From: Rhodopirellula sp.
GTDB taxonomy: Bacteria > Planctomycetota > Planctomycetia > Pirellulales > Pirellulaceae
Direction of reading: 5' to 3'
Assembly (NCBI GenBank): GCA_002690925.1
Contig: NZGD01000168.1
Coordinates: 1 to 64,000 of the forward strand
Length of the DNA: 64,000 nucleotides
Shown here: positions 1 through 9,519 of the stretch, piece by piece
How positions within the stretch are numbered: position 1 is the first letter of the stretch
How the letters are laid out: each line of letters opens with the position of its first letter
Program-made: the position numbers and the translations under genes
The notes under the pieces: model-generated
What the model was told of the DNA's origin: nothing
The model's database searches: none
What the model saw: only the letters and a program-made list of their open reading frames with translations

Positions 1-1653
1 AAGCGCACGTTCTTCCTGACTATAGATGGCTGCGACAGAACTTACCCCAGCCGTTGCACTGTCTGGGGTGGTTCGCACGATCTGGCCAGTCGCAATGGTC
101 GATGGAACCTTGGACGTATTAAGCCTGCCCATAGCAACCAAGACCACCATCGCCGTCAGTGCAGAAACCGGGACGAGCACCGCAAGTCCCTGGAGTTGTT
201 TGTGGTACATCAGTAGGCAGCCACCCACCACAACTGCAAAGATCTGCATCAACAGTACGAGAGCGACATTGCCTCGACTCGGAATTTTGTAACCAATCTC
301 TCCGTCGAGTACTTGGGACACTTCCGCCACATATTCAGGTGGGTCCAGTTTTGAAACAAAAAATCGGCTTGCAAGAGCTTTCAGCGGCGGCGAAATTTTT
401 GCGTCCAGCAGCCAGCCCCTCGCACCCAACGTTGTGAACAAAACTTCTCCCTCACCAACCGGCTTCCAAAAGGCAGCAGGCCATCCGTCGACATCACAAA
501 CCACATCTTCAGTGTCAACCACCACCCTCGACATCCGGATTGAATTATCAAAGGTCATGTCAGTGAAAACATCTTGCGATGAAGAGTGCTGCGCCCGAAC
601 GCGGATCTGAAAATCATTCAGTTCAACCTCATCAACAACGCTGTAACACATAGCGTCGCCGATGAGTTTTTGCACGGATTCTGGGCTGATCCGGTCGACC
701 ATGATCCAAAGTCGCCCACCATTGTTCAGCCAGGACCTGATCCGACGTACCCCAACGGTATCAGCAAGAACGGCATCATTTGCAATGATCAACTGGTCCA
801 AGGGATCAAGTGGCTTGGAAGTAGGCGGGATAAACCCCCGATTCAGATCCACCATACCGAGATCCTGCGCCCCACTTCGTTGACTGTCTGAAACCGCGTA
901 AAGCGTCTTGCTTATCACACCGGCTTGATACTCTGCATCACGCGTATTGATCCGTGGAGACAGAATAGTACCTGTGCGATAAGCCTCGCTCGACAGCAAG
1001 AGCCGCCTCTTTCCCTTGGGCATCCCGACAGCATTCGCTTTGAACTCCTCACCCCGTTCGGTTTCCCTCAGCTGCATCATCGTAAGTTCAGCGTAAATCT
1101 CCGGGGTTGATGTCGGCGAGCCACCACTCCGCAATACATCATCGGGGATCTGCACCGCCAACCATGATTGCCGTTTTGATCCAGCTGGTATCCACAATCG
1201 GCGCCCATACTGTAGGCTTGATTCGTCTCCGACGGTTACAACGCTCATTTCCTCGGCGTCTTCGCTCGTCTTATTCAAACCATTCACACTCAGCGTCGAC
1301 CACCGACCAGCGACATGACGGGATGAACCCGCATTCGCCACCGTGACAGTGGGCGTCGGTACCTCCGATGAGCCATTCGACAGTTGGGGACCGGTAGCAG
1401 ACCTTTGGGTCTTGTCGTTCTCACCAGTAGCCTTGGATTCTGCTTGCGCAGGTAATCCCGAGTCACCGAGGACTGAATCCTGAGTCTTCCGTGTCCCACT
1501 TCCCTGGGCGTCAGTACCCTGCGAATTACTCTCCTGCGAATTACTTTCCTGCGTCTGGGCCAATGAGGGCAAAGCATTGACGCAAACGGCAAGCACGACC
1601 GTGAAAACGCACGGTAACACCGACGATACAGAGTATTTTAATGCTGCTATCAC
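1..1653 (-). CDS. Large membrane-associated protein, C-terminus beyond the window
   Basis: An uninterrupted minus-strand frame runs from a GTG at 1653 to base 1 (551 codons) and continues off the window, so the C-terminus is missing. The GTG start gives a convincing signal peptide ending near LPSLA/Q at about residue 32. A Ser/Gln/Thr-rich low-complexity stretch follows, then a globular part. In it, a segment around residues 290-340 (IIANDAVLAD, then SWLNNGGRLWIMVD) resembles the GATase1-like or DUF4350-like parts of planctomycete membrane proteins. Two hydrophobic segments lie near residues 470-515. Function is unknown. The start is inferred, since no strong ribosome binding site is visible. 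Coding status rests on the long open frame, the signal peptide and the protein-like composition. Confidence 0.75.
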   Translation of the reverse strand, partial: MIAALKYSVSSVLPCVFTVVLAVCVNALPSLAQTQESNSQESNSQGTDAQGSGTRKTQDSVLGDSGLPAQAESKATGENDKTQRSATGPQLSNGSSEVPTPTVTVANAGSSRHVAGRWSTLSVNGLNKTSEDAEEMSVVTVGDESSLQYGRRLWIPAGSKRQSWLAVQIPDDVLRSGGSPTSTPEIYAELTMMQLRETERGEEFKANAVGMPKGKRRLLLSSEAYRTGTILSPRINTRDAEYQAGVISKTLYAVSDSQRSGAQDLGMVDLNRGFIPPTSKPLDPLDQLIIANDAVLADTVGVRRIRSWLNNGGRLWIMVDRISPESVQKLIGDAMCYSVVDEVELNDFQIRVRAQHSSSQDVFTDMTFDNSIRMSRVVVDTEDVVCDVDGWPAAFWKPVGEGEVLFTTLGARGWLLDAKISPPLKALASRFFVSKLDPPEYVAEVSQVLDGEIGYKIPSRGNVALVLLMQIFAVVVGGCLLMYHKQLQGLAVLVPVSALTAMVVLVAMGRLNTSKVPSTIATGQIVRTTPDSATAGVSSVAAIYSQEERAL

Positions 1654-2206
1654 GATCGTATCTGAGGTTGGCAGAAAGAGAAAATGAGCAAGCAAGCCCA
1701 ACCGGACTCGGCATTCTAGGGCAGTGGCGATGCCCTAGCAATCAGTCACTTTTTTCAACCCATTTCGCCAGCCGGAAACAGAAACTCTCCAATACGATGC
1801 GGCGACACGGCTACGTTAAAACGGTGACCGAAGTACTTCAAAGCAATACTCATTCCGGTTTTCGCAACGAACACCTCACCACGTGTTTGATAGCACCAAC
1901 CGGCTTCAAGTGTCCAATATTTCAGTAGGAATCCGAAACAAGTAAGAGAGGTTCTGAACGACCGGTACACCACAAGTTTTGCAGCTACTCTAAGATCGCA
2001 AGCAATGCTAAGCACGAGCGTGCAGTGACCACCAACACGAACAACAGCACCTAGTCTTAGGCATCCCGAAACGACGCATCGCCCTACCCATAAAACACAT
2101 TTTCTTTGGGCCGTATTCAAAAGGATCATTGTGCTCAGCACTACAAGCCAGCGCAAACTCCCAACCAGCGAGCCATCAAACCGAAAGCACTGTCCAGACC
2201 CACGCA
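1654..2206. other. Intergenic region, no supported gene
   Basis: This stretch of about 550 bases lies between two minus-strand genes. It contains only short open frames of cysteine- and arginine-rich, unprotein-like composition. No RNA gene or repeat was recognised. Confidence 0.5.
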
Positions 2207-3367
2207 CTACGTGCAGCTGCCTTCGTTTGTCAAACTCCCCTGATCCGAAATCACGTCACCCGGTCCCACTGAAACACGCAGAACCAGCCAGCAAAACGAA
2301 GCCACTAAACTCTCGACGGTTGCAAACAGGAGTCGCGCAGCAATCGCCGCAAGAATCGCATGGGTTGTTCCGATCGAAACTGCTAGAACAGTGGTGACAA
2401 CCAACTCTCGGATCCCAGCTCCTCCTGGCAGAAGGGATGCGAACCCGATTACCACAGCAAGGCTAATGGCAGCTGTGCATACGAGGTACAACTCCACCAT
2501 GCCGGGCCCTGTTGCAGGGTTCGGCGTTGAGAAGCCCGGTATGGCGGCGACCAAAACGGTGAACGATGCTCCGATTAACAACCATGACAACGACGACCAA
2601 GCCCAGCCTGCGAGGAAGAGCCTCCACCCAATCCGAGCATCAGCAACTTCTGCGAAATCCTTGATGAGCCGTTTTGCAACAAATCTCAGCACAAGTGGGA
2701 ACGTGGGCAAGCTAGCAACCAATGCGATCCCCCCTGCCATAACCGAGATCCACATTGGGACGGGAAGCCACAGCACGACAATTCCCGCCACAGCCCCTCC
2801 CACTGCCATCATCAAAAAAGTTTCGAGAAAGACGCTCATCGTAGCCTGCACTGGCTTTACACCATCACGTGCCAGCACCCCGGCTCGAATCACAATCACC
2901 ATGGCCTTTCCGGGGACGTACTTTCCGATATGCCCCATAAGCTGTGCTGCGAGCACTGTCCCGATGCGTGGCTGTTGTCCCAGTGAAACAAGAGCTCGTC
3001 GCAACAAAACCCCAGATGGCAATAACCCCAATCCATATAAGAGACCGGCCGCAACCACGTAATGCCATCGGATCGATGCCCAGCTCGGAAACGCTGACAC
3101 TAATTCCTCACGACGATTCAATAGTACATCACGCGGATCTCCCGTTGCCGATTCCAATTCAGAGTCGATCGATGCGATCTGTTGCAGTACCTTGGATTTC
3201 TCCTGTTTCCACTGCGATACAGCTGAGCGGCCGGCAATCCACAATCCTCCTAACACCAAGACCGCAATCACGCATTTGGCAACGCGAAGAAACAGAGGCT
3301 TGTACCTTTCAAATCGCTTACGCTTGCAGATTTCGTCTTTTTTAATTTGATCTTCGGTCGAAGCCAA
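2207..3367 (-). CDS. Lysylphosphatidylglycerol synthase TM-region/UPF0104-type membrane protein
   Basis: A multi-pass inner-membrane protein of about 386 residues related to the membrane domain of lysylphosphatidylglycerol synthases and AglD-like proteins, a family thought to flip or transfer lipid-linked groups. Family-like motifs are GHIGKYVPGKA near residue 145 and LLPGGAGIRE near residue 312. Roughly eight hydrophobic segments follow a basic cytoplasmic N-terminus. The TTG at 3367 is preferred because GAGGAGAG lies directly upstream with good spacing. An upstream in-frame ATG at 3526 would add 53 residues of poor quality. The gene is divergent from the AI-2E-family permease gene. The catalytic domain of true MprF proteins is absent, so the substrate cannot be named. 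Confidence 0.85.
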   Translation of the reverse strand: MASTEDQIKKDEICKRKRFERYKPLFLRVAKCVIAVLVLGGLWIAGRSAVSQWKQEKSKVLQQIASIDSELESATGDPRDVLLNRREELVSAFPSWASIRWHYVVAAGLLYGLGLLPSGVLLRRALVSLGQQPRIGTVLAAQLMGHIGKYVPGKAMVIVIRAGVLARDGVKPVQATMSVFLETFLMMAVGGAVAGIVVLWLPVPMWISVMAGGIALVASLPTFPLVLRFVAKRLIKDFAEVADARIGWRLFLAGWAWSSLSWLLIGASFTVLVAAIPGFSTPNPATGPGMVELYLVCTAAISLAVVIGFASLLPGGAGIRELVVTTVLAVSIGTTHAILAAIAARLLFATVESLVASFCWLVLRVSVGPGDVISDQGSLTNEGSCT

Positions 3368-3557
3368 AATACTCTCCTCAACGAACCATTGTGTGCTGCG
3401 AGCGGAGCAGATCGACCAATTCACCGATGCCCCAAACATTGCATCGCGCCCAGGGAAGGGATAAAAACAGCCTAGCGTCGCACCTTCCATCTGCCACACT
3501 GTACGCCCCACACGTCCATCCGTCATCTATCGAGCAGTTTTGCTGAGCCCATTACAG

Positions 3558-5273
3558 ATGCCTAAAAGAAAAAAACACCGAAAACAGAGTCAGGCCGGTA
3601 ACGGGTTGGAGAGAAACGTTCAGAACGCGGTAGCTCAAGAAAAAGAGTCCAGCGCGAAAACGACGCAGCCTGCAGCGGCGGTCATCGAATCAGATCACCC
3701 GACGGTTCCCCCCCAAACACTGCCCCCTCTACCCTCACTATCTCGGATTCTCTCCGTCGTGATGCTGATTTTGGGAATCTTGGCAGTGGGCGCTTTGTTC
3801 TACAAGGTCATGGCAGGTTTTTTCGTTCCCTTGTTCTTGGCGGCCCTACTGGTTGTTCTGTTCCGACCAGTCTATCTGCACATTCTCAAACGCTGCAAAG
3901 AGCGCCGCCAACTCGCCGCCATGGCGACCTCATTACTGATCATGACAGTCGTTTTATTTCCTATTTTTTTGCTCATCTCCGTCGCGGCAAGCCAATTCAC
4001 TGCAATGGTCAGTCACGTCGACTTCAATGACCTTTCAGCAGCCTTGGATCGTGGTAGAGAACAAGTTGGGATCTCACTTCCATATGCAGAACAGTTCCGA
4101 CGCCTTGATTCGCTCTCAGATAGCTTGGACGAACCTGAACGTGCCGGTATCGACAGCACTCCAGTCATCAGTAGCGAGGCCGAAATCGCGAAACAGATGG
4201 TTCTGGAAAACATCACTGAAGCACTCACCCTCGTCAAATACCTTCAAGCCCAAGTCGAAGGACCTGCAACAGCAGCAGAAGCTGCCCGAATCGCTGAAGA
4301 CAGGCTGGTTGAATTTCGAGATGCGGTCCAGACTCACAACGCAACCTCCGCCCAGTCCGATACTGACGAGCTGATTGGCAAACTGAGTGCTGAAGAAAAG
4401 TTCCATCGCCAAAGTGTCATTGCATCGGCCGCCATCCGCTCGTGGATGCGTATCCTGCTTGGCGGTACATTTCGGAGTCAGGTTCGTCTACTCGCAAATC
4501 CAAGCACGGAGTCATTCAAGGATCTACTGAATCGTGGGCGAGAGGTGCTGCAACCCCGCTTTGTGTCACTGACCAGTGCCACTGGAGGATTTTTACTACA
4601 GTCCATTATAGGAATGTTAATTCTTGTCATCGCGATTTATTTCTTTCTTCTTGATGGAGCAAGTATGATTCGCACCTTGATGCGTCTCAGCCCACTTGAT
4701 GACAACTACGAAACCCGTTTGCTGCTGGAATTTGACCGAACTAGCCGCGCGGTCGTATTGGCAAGTGTCTGTAGTGCGTTGGCCCAAGGAATCCTTGCCG
4801 CCTTAGCATTCTGGGCTTGCGGGTTCGACTCGGTGATATTCCTGTTTTTGGTCACAAGCCTTATGGCACTAGTTCCCTTCCTAGGAGCGGCTTCCGTATG
4901 GATTCCCTGCGTGCTTTACTTAGGTGCGGTTGAACAACGTTGGTATGCAGCGTTGGCACTGTTCCTATACGGCGCCGCAGTGGTTTCGTCGATCGACAAT
5001 GTCATCAAGATGTACGTTCTACACGGACGCTCCACCATGCACCCCTTGTTTGCTCTATTAAGCGTTCTGGGCGGTGTGAAGGTTTTTGGCCCCATTGGCA
5101 TTCTAGTTGGACCAATGGTCGTGGTTTTCATGCAAACCCTATTGGAAATCTTGAATCACGAACTGGCGGAACGTGACGCGAGCACAATCATGACGGACCC
5201 GGATAGCCCCGACACAACAGCTAGCAACTCCGGCAAAATCGCCGCAGCACCACGCCCATCCGAATTGGCTTGA
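3558..5273 (+). CDS. AI-2E transporter family (PerM/YdiK-like) permease
   Basis: A protein of about 571 residues belonging to the AI-2E exporter superfamily, whose members export small molecules or act in ion antiport. The N-terminus is Lys/Arg-rich and Pro-rich (about 55 residues). Paired hydrophobic segments follow at about 60-130. Next comes a long hydrophilic insert of some 150 residues, rich in Glu and Ala and probably helical, and then the conserved C-terminal membrane core with closely packed helices (about 350-550). The ATG at 3558 is preferred over the TTG at 3540. The large internal insert is longer than in typical members of about 350-400 residues. The actual substrate is unknown. 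Confidence 0.88.
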   Translation: MPKRKKHRKQSQAGNGLERNVQNAVAQEKESSAKTTQPAAAVIESDHPTVPPQTLPPLPSLSRILSVVMLILGILAVGALFYKVMAGFFVPLFLAALLVVLFRPVYLHILKRCKERRQLAAMATSLLIMTVVLFPIFLLISVAASQFTAMVSHVDFNDLSAALDRGREQVGISLPYAEQFRRLDSLSDSLDEPERAGIDSTPVISSEAEIAKQMVLENITEALTLVKYLQAQVEGPATAAEAARIAEDRLVEFRDAVQTHNATSAQSDTDELIGKLSAEEKFHRQSVIASAAIRSWMRILLGGTFRSQVRLLANPSTESFKDLLNRGREVLQPRFVSLTSATGGFLLQSIIGMLILVIAIYFFLLDGASMIRTLMRLSPLDDNYETRLLLEFDRTSRAVVLASVCSALAQGILAALAFWACGFDSVIFLFLVTSLMALVPFLGAASVWIPCVLYLGAVEQRWYAALALFLYGAAVVSSIDNVIKMYVLHGRSTMHPLFALLSVLGGVKVFGPIGILVGPMVVVFMQTLLEILNHELAERDASTIMTDPDSPDTTASNSGKIAAAPRPSELA

Positions 5274-5303
5274 CCTTCCGCCTCGGTTACAGGAGTAACC
5301 ATC

Positions 5304-5417
5304 ATGGCCACCAACGCCATTGATCGCTCAAAGCGGCGCATTAGTGGTCAAACAGCAGATCACATCTCGGCTGATGTTCAAGGTCAAGCAGTCCCAGGGT
5401 ATTTCCAGCCATTGTGA
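5304..5417 (+). CDS. Possible 37-residue small protein
   Basis: A short open frame starts with ATG at 5304 behind AGGAG at a spacing of about 8 nt, which is why it is listed. It encodes a polar peptide beginning MATNAIDRSKRR and ending at TGA 5415-5417. It follows the AI-2E-family permease gene by 30 bp, and its 3' end overlaps the convergent oxidoreductase gene by 34 nt. The sequence around its ribosome binding site also forms a 6-bp hairpin (GGTTAC/GTAACC, 5285-5300). No homology can be claimed. Confidence 0.25.
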   Translation: MATNAIDRSKRRISGQTADHISADVQGQAVPGYFQPL

Positions 5418-6709
5418 TAAGGACGCCTTAACAAGACATTTGCTTCTTCGTCCCCCACGATCTGCTCCCGGGCTCCATCCCAAATCACACTTCTTCCCAA
5501 CTTCATGGACAGCATACCGAGAAGACTCATATTGGTAGCATCGTGTCCAATTTGCACATCACACGTCGGGCGTCGTCCTGTCTCAATTGCGTCGACAAAA
5601 TCAGCCCACAGCAGGTCAATGCTGTGTCCATCAGGCTCTTTGTGTACCGCGTCCTGATGGATCGGTGCTTTCTTTGAATCAGCTGGATAAAACGTCCAAC
5701 CGTCTCGCCACCCCATATGGAATGTTCCCTTCGTTCCATAAAAGTGACAGCCAACTGATGACCTCTGCGGTCCCGTCCCACCGAATCTCCGATGCTCCCA
5801 GTACGCTGTAAACGACTCAAATTGATAAGTAGCAACCTGATGATCAGGAGCATCTGTGGTCTGATGCGTTTGATTCATCACCGCGGGACCTTTCACAGGT
5901 CGTCCACCAACCGAGTGAATCTGTTTCGGATATTTCTCCTCAGTCCACCAAAGGATCTGGTCCAACCAGTGAACACCCCAATCACCGAGAGTCCCATTAG
6001 CAAAGTCGAGAAAATGCCTGAACCCACCCGGATGTATCTTGCGATTGAACGGACGCATCGGTGCCGGCCCGCAATACATTTTCCAATCAAGCTGTTCAGG
6101 CGGTGCACTATTGGGCGTGGGTAATTCTGCCCCACCGCGATTGTGCACGAATGCTTTTACCATCCCGATATCACCTGCGCCACCATCCTTCAGGAATTTC
6201 ATTCCTGACACATAATGTGGCCCGATCCGCCGATGCATCCCAACTTGCACCACGCGGTCATTCGCCCGTGCAGCCTCAAGCATCGCGCGGCTCTCCGCAA
6301 TCGTATGCCCGGTTGGTTTTTCAACAAAAATATGAGCTCCCGCCTCTATTGCGGCGATCGTATTAAGTGCATGCCAATGATCCGGAGTCGCGACGATTGC
6401 AATCTCAACTTCCTCCTTCTCAAGCAGCTCGCGAAAATCTCCATAGGTATTCGGTGCATGCCCAGTGAGATCCTCGACTTCCTCAGCGGCCAACTCAACT
6501 TTATCACTATCGACATCACACAGCGCTACAACCTGAATGTTCTCCGCTGCCAGAGCTTCCTTGAGGATATTCATTCCCCACCAGCCCGAACCAATCAAGG
6601 CTGTCCGATAACGCTTCGCTTTATTTTTTCTGGCGTGAATCGCTGGCGTTGCGGCGAGCGTACCTACCGCCGCAGCGGATTGTATGAAATGGCGTCGTTT
6701 GATACTCAT
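5384..6709 (-). CDS. Gfo/Idh/MocA family oxidoreductase, Tat-exported
   Basis: A 441-residue NAD(P)-dependent oxidoreductase of the Gfo/Idh/MocA family, which acts on sugars, inositols or related compounds. It starts at ATG 6709 behind AGGAAACAAG; an in-frame ATG at 6757 is less likely. The N-terminus carries a twin-arginine-type signal (KRRHFIQSAAAVG). The Rossmann motif GSGWWGMN follows, then VATPDHWH and EKP, the latter holding the lysine typical of this family. The C-terminal half is the mixed alpha/beta substrate domain (GDWGVHWLDQ). Planctomycetes carry many such exported paralogues, linked to polysaccharide breakdown. No sugar-pathway operon partner is visible here. Confidence 0.92.
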   Translation of the reverse strand: MSIKRRHFIQSAAAVGTLAATPAIHARKNKAKRYRTALIGSGWWGMNILKEALAAENIQVVALCDVDSDKVELAAEEVEDLTGHAPNTYGDFRELLEKEEVEIAIVATPDHWHALNTIAAIEAGAHIFVEKPTGHTIAESRAMLEAARANDRVVQVGMHRRIGPHYVSGMKFLKDGGAGDIGMVKAFVHNRGGAELPTPNSAPPEQLDWKMYCGPAPMRPFNRKIHPGGFRHFLDFANGTLGDWGVHWLDQILWWTEEKYPKQIHSVGGRPVKGPAVMNQTHQTTDAPDHQVATYQFESFTAYWEHRRFGGTGPQRSSVGCHFYGTKGTFHMGWRDGWTFYPADSKKAPIHQDAVHKEPDGHSIDLLWADFVDAIETGRRPTCDVQIGHDATNMSLLGMLSMKLGRSVIWDGAREQIVGDEEANVLLRRPYHNGWKYPGTA

Positions 6710-6836
6710 CTTGTTTCCTGAGGTATTTGCATGACCGCATTCTAAACCAATTTTCATTTCCTGTGAGCAGATGACAAGCTAAAAGTGGCCATGCAGATTG
6801 ACCAGATTGAACCTGTAAACCAACCGCGACAAACGA

Positions 6837-8120
6837 TCAATTCGGGTTGCGTACATCGACGCAAACCAGAGCTCCTAATGCGCCCCGACAATAAATGCGC
6901 CCATTGCACAGCACAGGCGCTGTCCAGCACTGTTCATCAAACACTTTGCACTGGCTTACCGCTCCCGGGCTCATTTCATTTGGTTCAAAAACCGCCAATC
7001 TTCCTTCATCCGACATCGTGATCAAGTATCTGCCAGCCGCCGTCAGGCCCCCGATACGCTCATCCGCAGCATTCCAAAGAACCTTGCCGTCCCGGAGCCG
7101 CAGGCATGCAAGCGTGGCACCGTCAGACACCGAACCATTCGCCCCGTAAACCAGACCATCCAACAGAACGCTGCTCGAGAGTTGATTCTGAAACTCCTTG
7201 CTCTTCCAAACGAGCACAGGTTCACCCTCCTTAAACGTCAGTAATGCAGATCCTCGATTGTAACCCGATGACAGGAACACCTGCCCGTTCGCGACGATAG
7301 GATTCGTAGCGTTGCATCCAAAAGTCGTCAGCCAACGTTGACGCCAACGCTCTACTCCCGTGCTCGCCTCTATACACACGTAAGATCGTGCCGAACCGAA
7401 CAGCAGGAGACTTTCGCCCTCCTGAACAAACGGAACAAACGAGGAGTATCCCGAGTCCTTGTCCGCAGAAACCCATGATACGCTTCCGTCCTCTATTGAA
7501 AGCGCGACCCCGGCATCACCAACATTCACAATCACCAATCCATCCATCACCCAGGGGGAACCAGAAAATCCCCAACCAGGAGTCCGCAATGAGGTTACCT
7601 GTGGCACATTCACCTGCCATCTAATTTCCCCAGACCCGGCATCAAAACAAAAGAGATCACCTGACCTACTGAAAGTAAAAACGGCTCCCTCCTTGATAGT
7701 GGGGGTGGAAGTCGGCCCACCTTCAAACTCATTTGCATCTGTCGCGCACGGATAGGAATGGGTCCAAATTTCTTCCCCAGTCTCCGCATTAAGACAGTAG
7801 ACCGTATCCACGTTCTCTTCATTGCCCAACGTATACAGTCGCCCATGAGCAACCACCACCGATGAATAACCCGTGCCAATATCTGACCGCCAGAGAATCG
7901 GTGGCCCGCCTACAGCCCAGTTGGCATTCCAATCCGCTTCCTCCGATACACCGTTATTATGAGGCCCCCTGAAACGCGGCCAATCCGCAGCTAAGCCTGT
8001 GCCAAACCCAACCGTGTAACTGACAACCAACACCGCCAACAAGATCCCAAAACACGCCTGACGGAAACGCTTGGCAACACCGAGTAACGACGAGTCATCC
8101 AATTGAAACCTCCAATGCAA
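6837..8120 (-). CDS. PQQ-binding-like beta-propeller repeat protein
   Basis: A 427-residue exported or membrane-anchored beta-propeller protein. A hydrophobic segment at about residues 22-45 is a signal peptide or anchor. The repeats contain typical PQQ/quinoprotein blade motifs: DWPRFRGP near the start, then LYTLGNEENVDTVYCLNAETGEEIW, DLFCFDAGSGEIRWQ and LACLRLRDGKVLW-type units. Such proteins are numerous in planctomycetes and are usually annotated as outer-membrane assembly (BamB-like) or quinoprotein-like; catalytic residues for a true dehydrogenase are not evident. The gene lies between an oxidoreductase and an ABC permease on the same strand, with gaps of over 100 bp. Confidence 0.88.
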   Translation of the reverse strand: MHWRFQLDDSSLLGVAKRFRQACFGILLAVLVVSYTVGFGTGLAADWPRFRGPHNNGVSEEADWNANWAVGGPPILWRSDIGTGYSSVVVAHGRLYTLGNEENVDTVYCLNAETGEEIWTHSYPCATDANEFEGGPTSTPTIKEGAVFTFSRSGDLFCFDAGSGEIRWQVNVPQVTSLRTPGWGFSGSPWVMDGLVIVNVGDAGVALSIEDGSVSWVSADKDSGYSSFVPFVQEGESLLLFGSARSYVCIEASTGVERWRQRWLTTFGCNATNPIVANGQVFLSSGYNRGSALLTFKEGEPVLVWKSKEFQNQLSSSVLLDGLVYGANGSVSDGATLACLRLRDGKVLWNAADERIGGLTAAGRYLITMSDEGRLAVFEPNEMSPGAVSQCKVFDEQCWTAPVLCNGRIYCRGALGALVCVDVRNPN

Positions 8121-8229
8121 ACCCTTAGCGAAAAACTTCAGATGATGTCCTCTAAGTAGGACAACCTAATTGCTTCTTTAAACTGCGTCGACCCTTTGTC
8201 CCAGCTGAATCGTTACCACGACTGATCGG

Positions 8230-9207
8230 TTACCTTGACTGAACTTCAGCCAGCAGTCCTCTGCGCCGAATCCGATCCCGAACAATGCCCCGCTCGGTTC
8301 CAAAGAAGACCGCCACAATTAATTGGAACGCAGCCGTTACCACAATTGCTCCCGAAGTCCTTACGCTCTCGGTCAACGGTAAACCAAATAGATCCGTCAA
8401 CGGTCCTGGCAGAAGATTCGCCGCAAGATGCCCAAAGAACGAAGCTGACACGGCTGCGATTACAGCAATCACGATCATGGCAGACAACCGTCTTGTCATA
8501 AAAAAAGCAGTCGAAGGCGGGATTACCAGCATCCCGATTACAAGAATGCTGCCAACAACTTCAAACGACGTGACAACGGTGGCACTGGTGAACGCCATCA
8601 GTGCATAATGAACCAGCCTCGGACGAAAACCAAGTGAGCGTGCCAACCCCGGGTCGAAAGTTGTAAGCATCAACTCCTTGAAAAACAAAACCACCAGCAT
8701 CCCATTTAACAAAAGCATAAATCCACACGCAATTGCTTCGCTCGGCACACCTCCGCCCAACCCCACGGTCTCGAGCTGCCCGTACAGAACACAATCAAGG
8801 TCCAAGTCTGTTTTATCAGCAAACTGCCTCAGCATGATCAGGCCTATGGCGAACAGCGTCGTAAAGACGACTCCTAAAGCTGCATCCTGCCGGACCCAGC
8901 CACTGCTCGTGACCCACTCTGTCATGAAAGCTGTCAGAACACCTGCCAATACTGCTCCGCTAAACATCAATAATTGGCGGACACTCCAGCCCCCTTCATT
9001 ATCAATCCAACCGGCTGCTTCGAGGTACCCCGATACCAAGAAGGCACCAACAACACCCGGCAGGGCTGCATGCGTAATTGCATCAGCAAGCATGCTCTGT
9101 TTTCTAAGAAATAGAAAACACCCCGGGATCGCGCAAGACGCCGATGCCAGACACGCCGTTAACGTGATCCATGTGTCCAACGGTGTCCACACAAAAGAAG
9201 CCAGCAA
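8230..9207 (-). CDS. Metal (Zn/Mn/Fe) ABC transporter permease, ZnuB/TroC family
   Basis: A 325-residue polytopic permease of the ABC-3 family that forms the membrane channel for divalent-metal import. Family features are the early FLRKQSMLADAITHAALPG segment, the loop PGLARSLGFRP (the ATPase-contacting region), and SFEVVGSILVIGMLVIPPSTAF. About nine hydrophobic segments are visible. The usual partners, a periplasmic metal-binding protein and an ATPase, are not adjacent: downstream is a beta-propeller protein and upstream is cutC. The metal specificity cannot be decided from the permease alone. Confidence 0.9.
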   Translation of the reverse strand: MLASFVWTPLDTWITLTACLASASCAIPGCFLFLRKQSMLADAITHAALPGVVGAFLVSGYLEAAGWIDNEGGWSVRQLLMFSGAVLAGVLTAFMTEWVTSSGWVRQDAALGVVFTTLFAIGLIMLRQFADKTDLDLDCVLYGQLETVGLGGGVPSEAIACGFMLLLNGMLVVLFFKELMLTTFDPGLARSLGFRPRLVHYALMAFTSATVVTSFEVVGSILVIGMLVIPPSTAFFMTRRLSAMIVIAVIAAVSASFFGHLAANLLPGPLTDLFGLPLTESVRTSGAIVVTAAFQLIVAVFFGTERGIVRDRIRRRGLLAEVQSR

Positions 9208-9519
9208 GTCAACCGCCGATCATGAGAACTGAGATAGGTACGAACAAAGCATCAAATCAATGACGTAGATACACGTTCAGTTTAATCCAACCCCAACGAT
9301 GCGGGAATACACGACACATTGACAACTCCCCGACCCCATCTGAATGCGGGACATTCATACTAGCCACCACTTGGTAACAACGAGTCAGCGTCGACCTGCA
9401 TTGCCAACGTTTCCCCTTTGTCCTCATTGCCTCTCTCTGCTTATCAGGAATAAAACCCCCGAAGGTTTGTAGATCGCGTGAGTTTCGGAAGCTGATTGAC
9501 TTTATCCAGCAAAGACATC
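9208..9519. other. Intergenic region, no supported gene
   Basis: About 310 bases between cutC and the ABC permease, both on the minus strand. No convincing coding frame, terminator or repeat was seen. A frame that extends from here into cutC is in a different phase and looks like a shadow. Confidence 0.4.

Noticed and set aside
1755..2207. Minus-strand frame of 150 codons
   Set aside because: Cysteine- and arginine-rich, no recognisable domain, no convincing start. Probably chance in a spacer.
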